Shown: positions 15,982 to 23,522 of the stretch, piece after piece
Position numbering within the stretch: position 1 is the first letter of the stretch
Layout: the number at the start of each line of letters is the position of its first letter
Source: Phycisphaerales bacterium
GTDB lineage: Bacteria > Planctomycetota > Phycisphaerae > Phycisphaerales > SM1A02
Assembly (NCBI GenBank): GCA_022447205.1
Contig: JAKVBQ010000009.1
Location: forward strand, 1 to 44,975
Reading direction: 5' to 3'
DNA: 44,975 bases
Notes under the pieces: generated by a model
What the model was told of the DNA's origin: nothing
Database searches by the model: none
What the model saw: the letters and a program-made list of their open reading frames with translations, nothing else
Translations under genes and position numbers: made by a program

Positions 15982-16962
15982 ATGGTTTCCATCACCCAGG
16001 CAATCCCGACACCGAACGAGACCGCGTCCAACGCGGTGAGCGGTTCGGTGCACTCCAGCCGGTCCGGGCTTCCGGCGAACGGTCCTGCCGTTCCCGCCCT
16101 GCGGACCGCTGATGAGATCGAATCGATCCGGGCTGCGGGTTCTGTGGTTCGCGCCGCACTGGAAGCAGTGGCGGAACGTTGTGTCGCCGGTGTCAGGACC
16201 AGTGAACTCGACGACGTCGCTCGTGCAGTCATCGAGTCCGCGAATGCGGAGCCGCTCTTCCTGCACTACCCCGAGTACGTTCGAGGCCAGGGCTTCCCCG
16301 CGGTCTCCTGCATCAGCGTCAACGATGCCGTGATCCACGGCGTGCCCGACCGGACCCTCCTCCAGGATGGCGACCTCGTGTCGATCGACTGCGGCGTCCG
16401 TCTCGACGGCTGGTGCGCCGACGCGGCGATCACGGTCGCCGTCGGCTCGATGACCCCGTCTCACCAGGCGCTCGTCGACACCACCCGGGACATTCTCGAT
16501 ATCGCGATCCGCAGAATCCGCCCCGGCGTTCGCTGGAGCTCGATCGCCTCCGAGATGGATGCACATGCCGCCCGGGCCGGCTTCGGCGTGATCGCCGACT
16601 ACGTCGGTCATGGAATCGGTCGCAAGCTCCATGAAGCGCCGAGCGCGCCCTCGGTCATGACCCAGTCGCTTCGGTTCCGTGGTGATTTCACCCTGCGCCC
16701 CGGCATGGTCATCGCCGTCGAGCCCATGCTCGTGCTGACGGATGCCGGCGCCTCGAACGCCACCGATACCGATAACCAGACCGCCTGCCGTGTCGCGACC
16801 CACAAGGACGCCGACGGCTGGACGGTTCGAACCGCGAGCGGGGCGGTCAGCTGCCACCTCGAGCACACGATCGCCGTCACCCGCTCCGGAAGTGACGTCC
16901 TGACCTCCCCGGACAGAACACCCGTCAGGGCCTGTCAGAAGCATGAGGAAGTGAATGGCTAA
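15982..16962 (+). CDS. map: Methionine aminopeptidase, type I, with N-terminal extension
   Basis: 326 residues. The metal ligands and catalytic residues of the pita-bread fold can be placed: His119 (NDAVIHG), Asp136 (SIDCG), Asp147 (CADAAIT), His210 (GHGIG), Glu247 (VEPM) and Glu294 (LEHTIAVT). The enzyme removes the initiator Met from new proteins, which fits its place among ribosomal genes. Residues 1-40 are a Ser/Pro/Ala-rich extension before the usual '[15 protein letters not shown]' start; no later ATG explains it away. 'HYPEYV' to '[15 protein letters not shown]' is typical type I. The last bases overlap infA by eight. Confidence 0.96.
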   Translation: MVSITQAIPTPNETASNAVSGSVHSSRSGLPANGPAVPALRTADEIESIRAAGSVVRAALEAVAERCVAGVRTSELDDVARAVIESANAEPLFLHYPEYVRGQGFPAVSCISVNDAVIHGVPDRTLLQDGDLVSIDCGVRLDGWCADAAITVAVGSMTPSHQALVDTTRDILDIAIRRIRPGVRWSSIASEMDAHAARAGFGVIADYVGHGIGRKLHEAPSAPSVMTQSLRFRGDFTLRPGMVIAVEPMLVLTDAGASNATDTDNQTACRVATHKDADGWTVRTASGAVSCHLEHTIAVTRSGSDVLTSPDRTPVRACQKHEEVNG

Positions 16963-17269
16963 GGAAGAAAAGATCACACTCGAGGCCGAGGTCGTCGAAG
17001 CACTGCCGAATGCGCAGTTCAGGGTGCGTTTGCCCAACGATCACGAGATTCTCGCCTACATCAGCGGTAAGATGAAGACCGCTCGGATCCGTACCGTCCC
17101 CGGGGACACGGTCACGGTCGAAATCAGCCCCTACGACATGACCAAGGGTCGGATCATCTACCGAGGCCCGATGCCCAGGCGTGATCGAGGAGCCGAGACC
17201 CCAGAGGGTGCCCCCGAAGGCGGTCAGGCACCCGAAGGAAGCGAAACACCAGCTGGCGGACAGTCGTAA
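16955..17269 (+). CDS. infA: Translation initiation factor IF-1 with C-terminal tail
   Basis: 104 residues; IF-1 is normally about 72. The first 72 are a complete S1/OB domain: '[20 protein letters not shown]', '[32 protein letters not shown]' in part, 'TKGRIIYR'. IF-1 blocks the A site of the 30S subunit during initiation. The remaining 32 residues are a Gly/Glu/Pro tail ('[15 protein letters not shown]'). The ATG lies inside the end of map (eight-base overlap) and has an AGGAAGTG region ahead of it. Confidence 0.96.
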   Translation: MAKEEKITLEAEVVEALPNAQFRVRLPNDHEILAYISGKMKTARIRTVPGDTVTVEISPYDMTKGRIIYRGPMPRRDRGAETPEGAPEGGQAPEGSETPAGGQS

Positions 17270-17300
17270 GCCGTCACTCAGGACCATTTGGATTGAACAG

Positions 17301-17319
17301 CCCCGACGTGCGGTCGGGG
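17301..17319 (+). promoter_or_regulatory. Stem-loop between infA and rpmJ
   Basis: CCCCGAC (17301-17307) pairs perfectly with GTCGGGG (17313-17319) around GTGCG, in the 77-base gap upstream of rpmJ and rpsM. There is no T run. In E. coli the rpsM leader binds S4; here rpsD is not in the operon, so any regulator would be different. Confidence 0.35.
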
Positions 17320-17346
17320 AGCAATGAAAGCAGCAAGGACAACCCC

Positions 17347-17463
17347 ATGAAGGTTCAAAGCAGTATCAAGCGCAGGACGAAGGACTGCCAGATCGTGATC
17401 CGCAAGGGGAAGCGATTCGTCATCAACAAGAAGAACCCGAGGTTGAAGGCCCGCCAGGGCTGA
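17347..17463 (+). CDS. rpmJ: 50S ribosomal protein L36, form without the zinc site
   Basis: A 38-residue protein, '[20 protein letters not shown]' followed by '[18 protein letters not shown]'. Zinc-type L36 uses Cys11, Cys14, Cys27 and His32. Here Thr11, Cys14 and Asn27 stand at the first three and a Leu replaces the His; one extra residue sits before NPR. The sequence is closer to zinc-independent RpmJ2 (YkgO) proteins ('CQIVKRKG...NPR.KARQG'). It is the only L36 in its normal chromosomal place between infA and rpsM. CAAGGA precedes the ATG by six bases. Same pattern as S14 of this cluster. Confidence 0.93.
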   Translation: MKVQSSIKRRTKDCQIVIRKGKRFVINKKNPRLKARQG

Positions 17464-17469
17464 CTCATC

Positions 17470-17482
17470 CCCGCATTGCGGG
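17470..17482 (+). promoter_or_regulatory. Small stem-loop between rpmJ and rpsM
   Basis: CCCGC (17470-17474) pairs with GCGGG (17478-17482) around ATT in a 41-base gap. Only five pairs, so chance is quite possible. Confidence 0.2.
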
Positions 17483-17504
17483 CAACTGAACGGAGCGCGA
17501 GACC

Positions 17505-17882
17505 ATGCCTCGTATCGCCGGCGTCGACATTCCTGAAAACAAGAAGATCCTGTACTCCCTGCAGTACGTCCACGGTATCGGTCCGGCCACTGCTCGGCGC
17601 ATCCTCGAGCAGACCGGGGTCGATCCCGACACCCGGGCGAAAGACCTCGCCGACCATGAGGTCGCGGGCATCGCAGGTGAGATCGACACCAACCACATCG
17701 TCGAGGGTGCCCTTCGACGTCAGGTGCAGCAGGACATCCAGCGTCTCAAGGACACCCGCTGCTGGCGTGGTGAACGACATCGAAAGGGCCTCCCGGTTCG
17801 AGGGCAGCGCACGCGTTGCAATGCTCGTACCCGCAAGGGCCGCAAGCGTACCGTCGCCGGCAAGAAGGGCGTCAAGGGTTGA
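17505..17882 (+). CDS. rpsM: 30S ribosomal protein S13
   Basis: 125 residues. 'MPRIAGVDIPENKKILYSLQYVHGIG' (in parts MPRIAGVDIPENKK and YVHGIGPATARRIL), 'VEGALRRQVQQDIQRLKDTRCWRGERHRKGLPVRGQRTRCNARTRKG' (in parts GLPVRGQRTRCNARTRKG) and a basic C-terminus are typical. S13 makes the bridge to the large subunit and touches P-site tRNA. Start is the ATG of MPRIAG; a GGAG precedes it. Confidence 0.97.
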   Translation: MPRIAGVDIPENKKILYSLQYVHGIGPATARRILEQTGVDPDTRAKDLADHEVAGIAGEIDTNHIVEGALRRQVQQDIQRLKDTRCWRGERHRKGLPVRGQRTRCNARTRKGRKRTVAGKKGVKG

Positions 17883-17886
17883 TCTA

Positions 17887-17917
17887 TTCGGAGTCATCCG
17901 GGCACTGGTGCTCCGAA
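17887..17917 (+). promoter_or_regulatory. Stem-loop between rpsM and rpsK
   Basis: TTCGGAG (17887-17893) pairs perfectly with CTCCGAA (17911-17917) around a 17-base loop, filling most of the 56-base gap. No T run follows. Confidence 0.3.
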
Positions 17918-17938
17918 CTCCCTGGGAACTGACAGAAC

Positions 17939-18313
17939 ATGGCTAGCAAGAAAAAGATTCGTAAGAACGTGCTGAAGGGCGTGGCCCACATCAAGGCCAC
18001 CTTCAACAACACGATGGTGACCATCACCGACGTCAACGGCGAGACCCTCTGCTGGGATTCGGCCGGAACCGTCGGATTCAAGGGTTCGCGCAAGTCGACC
18101 CCCTTCGCCGCCACCCGCGCCAGCGAACGCTGCGCGGTCAAGGCGAAGCGCATGGGCATGCGCGAACTCGAGGTTCATGTCCGAGGCCCCGGCCCCGGTC
18201 GTGAATCGGCGATCACCGCCCTCCAGGCCAACGGCCTGAAGGTCACTGCAATCGAGGATCACACCGGCATTCCCCACAACGGGTGCCGTCCTCGAAAGCG
18301 CCGCCGCGTCTGA
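17939..18313 (+). CDS. rpsK: 30S ribosomal protein S11
   Basis: 124 residues. '[19 protein letters not shown]', '[22 protein letters not shown]', in parts, '[13 protein letters not shown]' and the C-terminal '[18 protein letters not shown]' are the family signatures. S11 lies on the 30S platform near the mRNA exit. It is followed by rpoA; rpsD, normally between them, is absent. Confidence 0.97.
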   Translation: MASKKKIRKNVLKGVAHIKATFNNTMVTITDVNGETLCWDSAGTVGFKGSRKSTPFAATRASERCAVKAKRMGMRELEVHVRGPGPGRESAITALQANGLKVTAIEDHTGIPHNGCRPRKRRRV

Positions 18314-18364
18314 CGCGTCGGACCGATCCGAGACCTTTCTGGAACTCGGGCGCACAGAAGGCAA

Positions 18365-18388
18365 CCGGATGCATCGACAGGCATCCGG
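18365..18388 (+). promoter_or_regulatory. Stem-loop in the gap before rpoA
   Basis: CCGGATGC (18365-18372) pairs perfectly with GCATCCGG (18381-18388) around eight bases. It lies in a 138-base gap at the place where rpsD usually stands. No T run follows. Confidence 0.4.
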
Positions 18389-18451
18389 CCACGCCGAGAA
18401 GCGTTCGAGCAAACCGTTTTCACCGGTACTGTCGAACACTGGAGTTTCATC

Positions 18452-19453
18452 ATGCATGTTCGCTGGCGAGGCCTCGAACTTCCCGCTCGCGTCGAATCCG
18501 ACGCTTCAACCTCCTCCGAGACGTTCGGTCGCTTCGTCGCCGAACCCTTTGAACGTGGATTCGGAACCACGGTCGGCAACAGCCTCCGTCGCATCCTGCT
18601 CTCGAGCATCGAGGGTGCTGCGGTCACCAAGGTCCGGATCACGGGAGCGCCCCACGAGTTCACCACCATCCCCGGTGTCATGGAGGATGTCACCGACATC
18701 ATCCTGAACATCAAGGGACTCATCGTGAGCATGGAGTCCGACGAACCCCGCACGATACGTGTCGAGGTCACCGGACCCGGTGAGATCACCGGCGAGATGA
18801 TCGAGGCGGACACTTCGATCACCATCCACAACCCCGGTCACGTCATCGCCACGCTGACCGACTCCATCGACTTCGAAGCCGAATTCACCGTCGAGCGCGG
18901 TCGTGGCTACATGCCCGCATCCGACCAGTACAACACCAACGAAGAGCAGGTCATCGGTGAGATCCCCATCGACGCCGTCTTCAGCCCCGTCAAGCGCGTG
19001 CGGTATCGCACCGAGGACACCCGCGTGGGCCAGAAGACCAACTACGACCGGCTCATCATGGACGTCTGGTCCGACGGGACCGTCTCGCCCGAGATGGCGC
19101 TCGTCGAGTCGGCGAAGATCCTCCGCAAGCACCTGAACCCGTTCGTCCAGTACTCCGAGGTCGGTGCAGGCACCCTCACCGAGGACGTGATGGCGGCGAC
19201 TGACGAGGATCTCGAGCTCATCAGGAAGCTCCAGATGCCGATGTCCGAGCTCGAACTCTCGGTTCGTGCGAGCAACTGCCTTGAAAGTGGTCGCATCCGC
19301 CTGGTTGGCGACCTTGTCCAGCGGAGCGAGGACGAGCTCCTCGCGCTGCGGAGCTTCGGTCGGACCTCCCTCCGTGAGGTCAAGAAGAAGCTTGAGATCA
19401 TCGGCCTGACCTTCGGCATGCAGGTGCCGGAAGGATGGCAGGAGGGGGGCTGA
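18452..19453 (+). CDS. rpoA: DNA-directed RNA polymerase subunit alpha
   Basis: 333 residues. The N-terminal dimerisation domain shows 'GRFVAEPFERGFGTTVGNSLRRILLSSIEGAAVT' in parts ('FERGFGTTVGNSLRRILL' is the hallmark) and 'EFTTIPGVMEDVTDIILNIKGL'. The C-terminal domain has 'MSELELSVRASNCL' and 'LLALRSFGRTSLREVKKKL', the part that binds UP-element DNA and activators. Length and order are normal. It lies between S11 and L17 as in most bacteria. Confidence 0.98.
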   Translation: MHVRWRGLELPARVESDASTSSETFGRFVAEPFERGFGTTVGNSLRRILLSSIEGAAVTKVRITGAPHEFTTIPGVMEDVTDIILNIKGLIVSMESDEPRTIRVEVTGPGEITGEMIEADTSITIHNPGHVIATLTDSIDFEAEFTVERGRGYMPASDQYNTNEEQVIGEIPIDAVFSPVKRVRYRTEDTRVGQKTNYDRLIMDVWSDGTVSPEMALVESAKILRKHLNPFVQYSEVGAGTLTEDVMAATDEDLELIRKLQMPMSELELSVRASNCLESGRIRLVGDLVQRSEDELLALRSFGRTSLREVKKKLEIIGLTFGMQVPEGWQEGG

Positions 19454-19517
19454 GCGCCCTCGGAAGGCCCCTCACCGGGCCGTACAGGAGGCGCGCCCGT
19501 GAGGGTCCGCCTCAAGT

Positions 19518-19531
19518 CCCGCTGAAGCGGG
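19518..19531 (+). promoter_or_regulatory. Stem-loop adjoining the rplQ ribosome-binding site
   Basis: CCCGC (19518-19522) pairs with GCGGG (19527-19531) around TGAA, directly next to AGGAG (19533-19537), which serves the rplQ ATG. It could shield the ribosome-binding site; five pairs only. Confidence 0.25.
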
Positions 19532-19544
19532 TAGGAGCAATCTG

Positions 19545-20270
19545 ATGCGTCATCGAATCTACGGCAAGCAACTCAACCGGACCAGCGAACATCGCAAGGC
19601 GATGTTTCGCAACATGGCTTCCGGTCTCTTCGAGCATGGCCGGATCGAAACAACCATGCCGAAGGCCAAGGCCGTCCAGCCTTTCGTCGAGAAGCTGATC
19701 ACCCTGGCCAAGAAGAACCCCGGCCTTCATGGTCGGCGTCGGGTGGAGGCCCAGCTCAACGATCGCAAGCTCTTTGCGTGGCTGGCTGATCCCAACGTGC
19801 CCGACGAGAAGAAGTCGAACGATCACTTCGACCTTCCCGATACCGGCAAGATCGAGTTCAACCGCTACGGCGAGGTCCGCAAGGCCCCTCGTCTGGTCCA
19901 GCATCTCTTCGAGCGGATCGTCCCGCTCTTCGAGGATCGCGACGGCGGCTACACCCGCATCGTGAAGCTCGACAAGCATCGCCTCGGTGACGGCACCGAC
20001 CTCGTCCTTCTCGAGCTCGTCGGGCAGGAGGAAGGCCCCCAGATCGGTGGAGGTACCTCCAACCGTCGCAAGGCGGCCGATCGACGGACCGCCTTTGCAG
20101 CGAGCATCCGGAAGGATGCCGCGGCTGCCGAGACCGAAGAGGCCCCGGCGGACGAGGAGGACACGGCAACCGCAGTCGCAGAACCCGTCGAGGAACCTGC
20201 GGCGGAGGCGCCCGAGGCCCCTGAAGCGGAGACCGAATCCGAGGACGCCGAGAAGCCTGCCGAGGACTGA
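19545..20270 (+). CDS. rplQ: 50S ribosomal protein L17 with insertion and acidic tail
   Basis: 241 residues, twice the usual 115-130. The L17 core is 'MRHRIYGKQLNRTSEHRKAM', 'FRNMASGLFEHGRIETTMPKAK', read in parts, 'KLITLAKK' and 'LFEDRDGGYTRIVKL'. An insertion of about 35 residues ('WLADPNVPDEKKSNDHFDLPD') splits the middle, and from residue 165 a tail of about 75 residues turns first basic and then strongly acidic (Ala, Glu, Pro). L17 sits beside the tunnel exit, so a long acidic tail there would be exposed. It is the last gene of the cluster; a good terminator follows. Confidence 0.95.
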   Translation: MRHRIYGKQLNRTSEHRKAMFRNMASGLFEHGRIETTMPKAKAVQPFVEKLITLAKKNPGLHGRRRVEAQLNDRKLFAWLADPNVPDEKKSNDHFDLPDTGKIEFNRYGEVRKAPRLVQHLFERIVPLFEDRDGGYTRIVKLDKHRLGDGTDLVLLELVGQEEGPQIGGGTSNRRKAADRRTAFAASIRKDAAAAETEEAPADEEDTATAVAEPVEEPAAEAPEAPEAETESEDAEKPAED

Positions 20271-20311
20271 TCCGGCAGGAGGGCATTCGCCCGCATCCTG
20301 AGAATCCATCC

Positions 20312-20340
20312 GAAGCCCCGGCATCCTGCCGGGGCTTCTT
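20312..20340 (+). terminator. Intrinsic terminator of the ribosomal cluster
   Basis: GAAGCCCCGGC (20312-20322) pairs perfectly with GCCGGGGCTTC (20328-20338) around ATCCT, followed by a short TT. It stands between rplQ and pheS and should end the long ribosomal transcript, though the weak T run may allow readthrough into pheS. Confidence 0.75.
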
Positions 20341-20364
20341 CATGAATCGAGTACACTTCCGCCC

Positions 20365-21360
20365 ATGCTTGCGGAACTGGAACAACTCGAAAGCGATGCC
20401 CTCGGGCAACTTGGCGAGGTCACCGATGCGGACGGGCTCGAATCCTGGCGGATTGCCTACCTCGGTTCGAAGGGCCGTCTCAAGGGGATGATGCCGCTGC
20501 TCAAGGATGTCTCGCGCGAGGACAAGCCTGCCGTCGGCAAACGCCTGAACGAAGTCAAGACCGCGCTCGAAGCGGCCTTCGAGGCCAGGCAGTCCGCCGC
20601 GCTTGCCGGGGGAGCCGCCGGGCCGGCGATCGATGTCACCGAGCCGGGGCTGCCAGGTGGGGGTGGCTGCAGGCACGTCCTCAGCCGGACGATCGCGGAA
20701 GTCGCCGAGGTCTTCGCCCGCATGGGGTTCGCGATCGCCGAAGGCCCGGAGGTCGAGGATGAGTGGCACAACTTCACCGCCTTGAACATCCCGCCGGAGC
20801 ACCCGGCCCGTGACGAGATCGAGAACTTCTACCTCGCGGGTTCCGAGGGAGGGCTCAAGCTCCTGCGGTCACAGACCTCGACGGTCCAGATCCGTGCGAT
20901 GGAGCGACAACGTCCGCCGCTTCGGGTCACCGCGATCGGGCGGGTCTACCGCCCGGACACCCACGACGCCACGCACTTCTCGATGTTCCACCAGATCGAG
21001 GGGCTCTACATCGATCGTGGCGTGAACATGGTGGATCTGAAGACGGTCCTCTTCCAGTTCGCCAGGAACTACTTCGGCGAGGAGGCGGAGGTCCGAATGC
21101 GGCCCGGCTTCTTCCCGTTCACCGAGCCATCCGCCGAGATCGACATGAAGATGCGGGTGAAGGACGAGTGGATGTGGGTCGAGCTCGGTGGGTGCGGCAT
21201 GGTGCACCCCAACGTGCTCACCTCCGCCGGGATCGATCCCGAGGAATTCACCGGGTTCGCCTTCGGGCTGGGCATCGAGCGAATCGCGATGCGGAAGTAC
21301 GGGATTCCCGACCTCCGCTGGTTCTTCGAGAACGATGCCCGTTTCCTGCGCCAGTTCTGA
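20365..21360 (+). CDS. pheS: Phenylalanyl-tRNA synthetase alpha subunit
   Basis: 331 residues. Class II synthetase motifs: 'HPARDEIENFYL' (motif 1 side), 'LLRSQTSTVQIRAM', 'RVTAIGRVYRPDTHDATH' with 'FHQIEGLYID' (motif 2), 'PSAEIDMKM', 'WVELGGCGMVHPNVL' and 'FAFGLGIERIAMRKYGI' (motif 3). With PheT it forms the heterotetramer that charges tRNA-Phe. The coiled-coil N-terminus is 'MLAELEQLESDALGQL'. pheT is not next to it, unlike in many bacteria. The start is 25 bases after the terminator; its own promoter is not obvious, though TACACT lies nearby. Confidence 0.97.
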   Translation: MLAELEQLESDALGQLGEVTDADGLESWRIAYLGSKGRLKGMMPLLKDVSREDKPAVGKRLNEVKTALEAAFEARQSAALAGGAAGPAIDVTEPGLPGGGGCRHVLSRTIAEVAEVFARMGFAIAEGPEVEDEWHNFTALNIPPEHPARDEIENFYLAGSEGGLKLLRSQTSTVQIRAMERQRPPLRVTAIGRVYRPDTHDATHFSMFHQIEGLYIDRGVNMVDLKTVLFQFARNYFGEEAEVRMRPGFFPFTEPSAEIDMKMRVKDEWMWVELGGCGMVHPNVLTSAGIDPEEFTGFAFGLGIERIAMRKYGIPDLRWFFENDARFLRQF

Positions 21361-21647
21361 GTTATCCACGCCACCACTGGATCGATCTTCGTGCAAAACC
21401 CTCCTCAGGGCCTCTCAGGCGGTTTTGGGAGGTGATTTGGTGCAGGTCTGGTCAAGAACTGTGCCAATCAGGGCTTGAGCGTTGTACCAAGGCATGCCGT
21501 TGGGTAGGCTCATGTCTGGAGAGGTCAGGGAAAACTCGAGGGAACAGGGCGTCCGCGATCCGAAATGTCGCCGGATGTGTCGCATGCTTCCAATTGCGGC
21601 GATGTGGAAGATCGTCGCTTTCGAGTTTTATAAGTACTTAGAAGAGA

Positions 21648-22319
21648 ATGAAGGCCACTCCAATGAGAACGATGAACACAATGACTACGCTGCTGGCAGC
21701 CTCAGGCATGTTCGCCTGCATGAGCGTTGCGAATGCGGACACCACCTACTCCAGCAGCTGGGAAGACACCAACTCCCCGGCACTCCTTGGCACCTATGGC
21801 AACGTGGCGGACTACGGTTACGACAGCGCCAATTACCACGATGGCAGCAACTCCGTCTTCATGATGGAAGACCCCCTGCAGAGCACGCCTCAGGGCTACC
21901 TTGCCTGGATCCACGACCTCGAGGTCGGCGACGAAGTGACCGTCGGTATCTGGGCAATGGGGATGGACACCGGCGGCACCAACAGCCGTGGTCGACTCTG
22001 GCATCACTACAGCGATAGCGAAGACATCACTGCCTACGCTGGTGGTGGCAATGGCGGCACCGACACCTCATACATTGGTGAAGGCGGCGAATGGACCTAC
22101 GGAGAGACCACCTTCACCTTCACCGGTGATGAAGGTGAATCCATGGTCATCGAAGGTCGCGTCTACGCCTACGGTGACAACAACATGGTCTGGTACGACG
22201 AGATGACCATCACGGTCAACAATGATGCTGCCAGCGTCGAGATGGCCGGCGTCCCCGCGCCTGGCGCACTCGCCCTCCTCGGTCTCGGTGGCCTCGTCGC
22301 TCGTCGACGTCGCGCCTGA
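21648..22319 (+). CDS. Secreted PEP-CTERM-type protein with jelly-roll-like domain
   Basis: 223 residues. A signal peptide 'MTTLLAASGMFACMSVANA' ends at ADT. The mature part looks like a beta-sandwich of the carbohydrate-binding kind: 'SSSWEDTN', 'YHDGSNSVFM', 'GDEVTVGIWAMG', 'GEWTYGETTFTFTG' and 'RVYAYGDNNMVWYDEMTITV'. The end 'VPAPGALALLGLGGLVARRRRA' is a PEP-CTERM-like sorting signal: Pro motif, hydrophobic helix, arginines. An ATG five codons further in ('MRTMNTM') is an equally good start. The carbohydrate-binding idea is inference from the fold-like pattern. No exosortase gene is in the window. The 287 bases upstream hold no gene I can support. Confidence 0.8.
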   Translation: MKATPMRTMNTMTTLLAASGMFACMSVANADTTYSSSWEDTNSPALLGTYGNVADYGYDSANYHDGSNSVFMMEDPLQSTPQGYLAWIHDLEVGDEVTVGIWAMGMDTGGTNSRGRLWHHYSDSEDITAYAGGGNGGTDTSYIGEGGEWTYGETTFTFTGDEGESMVIEGRVYAYGDNNMVWYDEMTITVNNDAASVEMAGVPAPGALALLGLGGLVARRRRA

Positions 22320-22350
22320 TCGAGTCCAGCTCGAGAACCTGAAATGAACA

Positions 22351-22386
22351 GCCCGCCGGAACCATGAGGTTCCGGCGGGCTTTCTT
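22351..22386 (+). terminator. Terminator, possibly bidirectional
   Basis: GCCCGCCGGAACC (22351-22363) pairs perfectly over 13 bases with GGTTCCGGCGGGC (22368-22380) around ATGA, then TTTCTT. It ends the PEP-CTERM gene and, lying 32 bases past the infC stop on the other strand, may also end infC. Confidence 0.85.
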
Positions 22387-22417
22387 CATGTCATCAGGGG
22401 GTTGGCAGGGGGGCGGC

Positions 22418-23128
22418 TCAGCCGTCCTCTCGGGGCTCCTCGGCGGTCGTGTCCTCCGTGGCCTCGGTCGCCTCCGAGGTCGTCTCAGGAGCCGCTGAGG
22501 AGGTCTCCACGGCATCCATGAGGGCGGAAGCCTCTTCCGTGTTCAGGAGGTTGCTGCCGGCTACAGGGGCTTCAGCGTCTTCCTCGCCGGTCTCGCCTTC
22601 CTTCAGGCCGTGGGTCTGGCGATAGGACTGGATCTTGGCCTTGTCCGGAGCCAGGACCATCGTCATGCGTCGTCCTGCCATGCGGGGATAGAGCTCGACC
22701 TTGGCGATGTCCTCCATCTGGTCGACGATCTCGTTCATCCGCTGGTTGCCGCGGTCCTTGTGGGCCATTTCCCGGCCGCGGAAGTTCTGGACGATCTGGA
22801 CCTTGTGGCCTTCGAGGAGGAACTTTCGAGCCTGCTTGAGTCGGATCTCGATGTCGTGCTGGTCGATCTTCATCGAGCGGCCCAGACGGACTTCCTTGAG
22901 TTCGGTGGCCTTGGTCTTGTTGGCACGCGCCTTCTTGGACTTCTCGTACTTGTACTTGCCGTAGTCCATGATCTTGCACACGGGGGGGCGTACGTCGGCG
23001 GCGATCTCGACGAGATCGAGTCCGAGGTCCCGGGCTCTCATGCGTGCTTCATCCGTCTCGACCACCCCGACCTTCTCCCCGTTTTCATCGAGGAGCATGA
23101 TGGGTGAGATCCGGATGCGTTCATTCAT
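22418..23128 (-). CDS. infC: Translation initiation factor IF-3 with acidic tail
   Basis: 236 residues; IF-3 is usually 170-180. 'MNERIRISPIMLLDENGEKVG', in part, starts where IF-3 proteins start; 'VVETDEARMRARDLGLDLVEIA', in part, 'PPVCKIMDYGKYKYE' and the C-domain 'VRLGRSMKIDQHDIEIRLKQA', in part, 'GHKVQIVQNFRGREMAHKD' follow. IF-3 checks the start codon and keeps subunits apart. From about residue 178 a Glu/Ala/Thr tail of nearly 60 residues is added. A plain ATG is used, not the rare AUU that allows autocontrol in E. coli, and I see no good ribosome-binding site. rpmI and rplT, the usual followers, are absent; convergent with the PEP-CTERM gene. Confidence 0.95.
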   Translation of the reverse strand: MNERIRISPIMLLDENGEKVGVVETDEARMRARDLGLDLVEIAADVRPPVCKIMDYGKYKYEKSKKARANKTKATELKEVRLGRSMKIDQHDIEIRLKQARKFLLEGHKVQIVQNFRGREMAHKDRGNQRMNEIVDQMEDIAKVELYPRMAGRRMTMVLAPDKAKIQSYRQTHGLKEGETGEEDAEAPVAGSNLLNTEEASALMDAVETSSAAPETTSEATEATEDTTAEEPREDG

Positions 23129-23522
23129 TCGTGGTCCAGTGGGGGCCTGGACGGGGCGGTAGAAGCGTCTGCGGGGAATGGGCGAGTCCTCCTAGGCGTT
23201 GGTGCATGACACGACGGGACCGGCGCAGGATCGCGTCGGGGGTGTCCGGTCGTCTCGGTACGGGATGGTGGCTACCGTCGGCGACGTTGCAGCTCGATCA
23301 CTCATGAGTTGCAGGTTGCCGATATCGAACGGGTCATTGGCATGAAGTGCCTCAGGGTCCTGATCGGACTGCCCTCCGGGGGCGGCCGACGGTGCCTTCA
23401 GGGGACACGGTGTCTCCCTGTGGCCCTGACGGTACCGCTTCGGGAGTGCTGCGGCAAATGCGAAAGCCGGATTCCGGTCGTTTGTCGGCACGATATCGAG
23501 GGCTCGGATCGCGTTCACCGGG
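23129..23522. other. 394-base stretch without a supported gene (infC leader side)
   Basis: Between the start of infC and the stop of the DUF2237 gene. Small open frames exist on both strands but show no family character and lack ribosome-binding sites. An imperfect hairpin (GGGGACAC at 23401-23408 against GTGTCTCC at 23410-23417, with a bulge) is visible. It would be transcribed as a long infC leader if the promoter lies near the DUF2237 end. Confidence 0.4.

Noticed and set aside
21361-21647. Possible gene or promoter between pheS and the PEP-CTERM gene
   Set aside because: Only fragments of open frame; a TATAAG at 21629-21634 has no -35 partner at the right distance.
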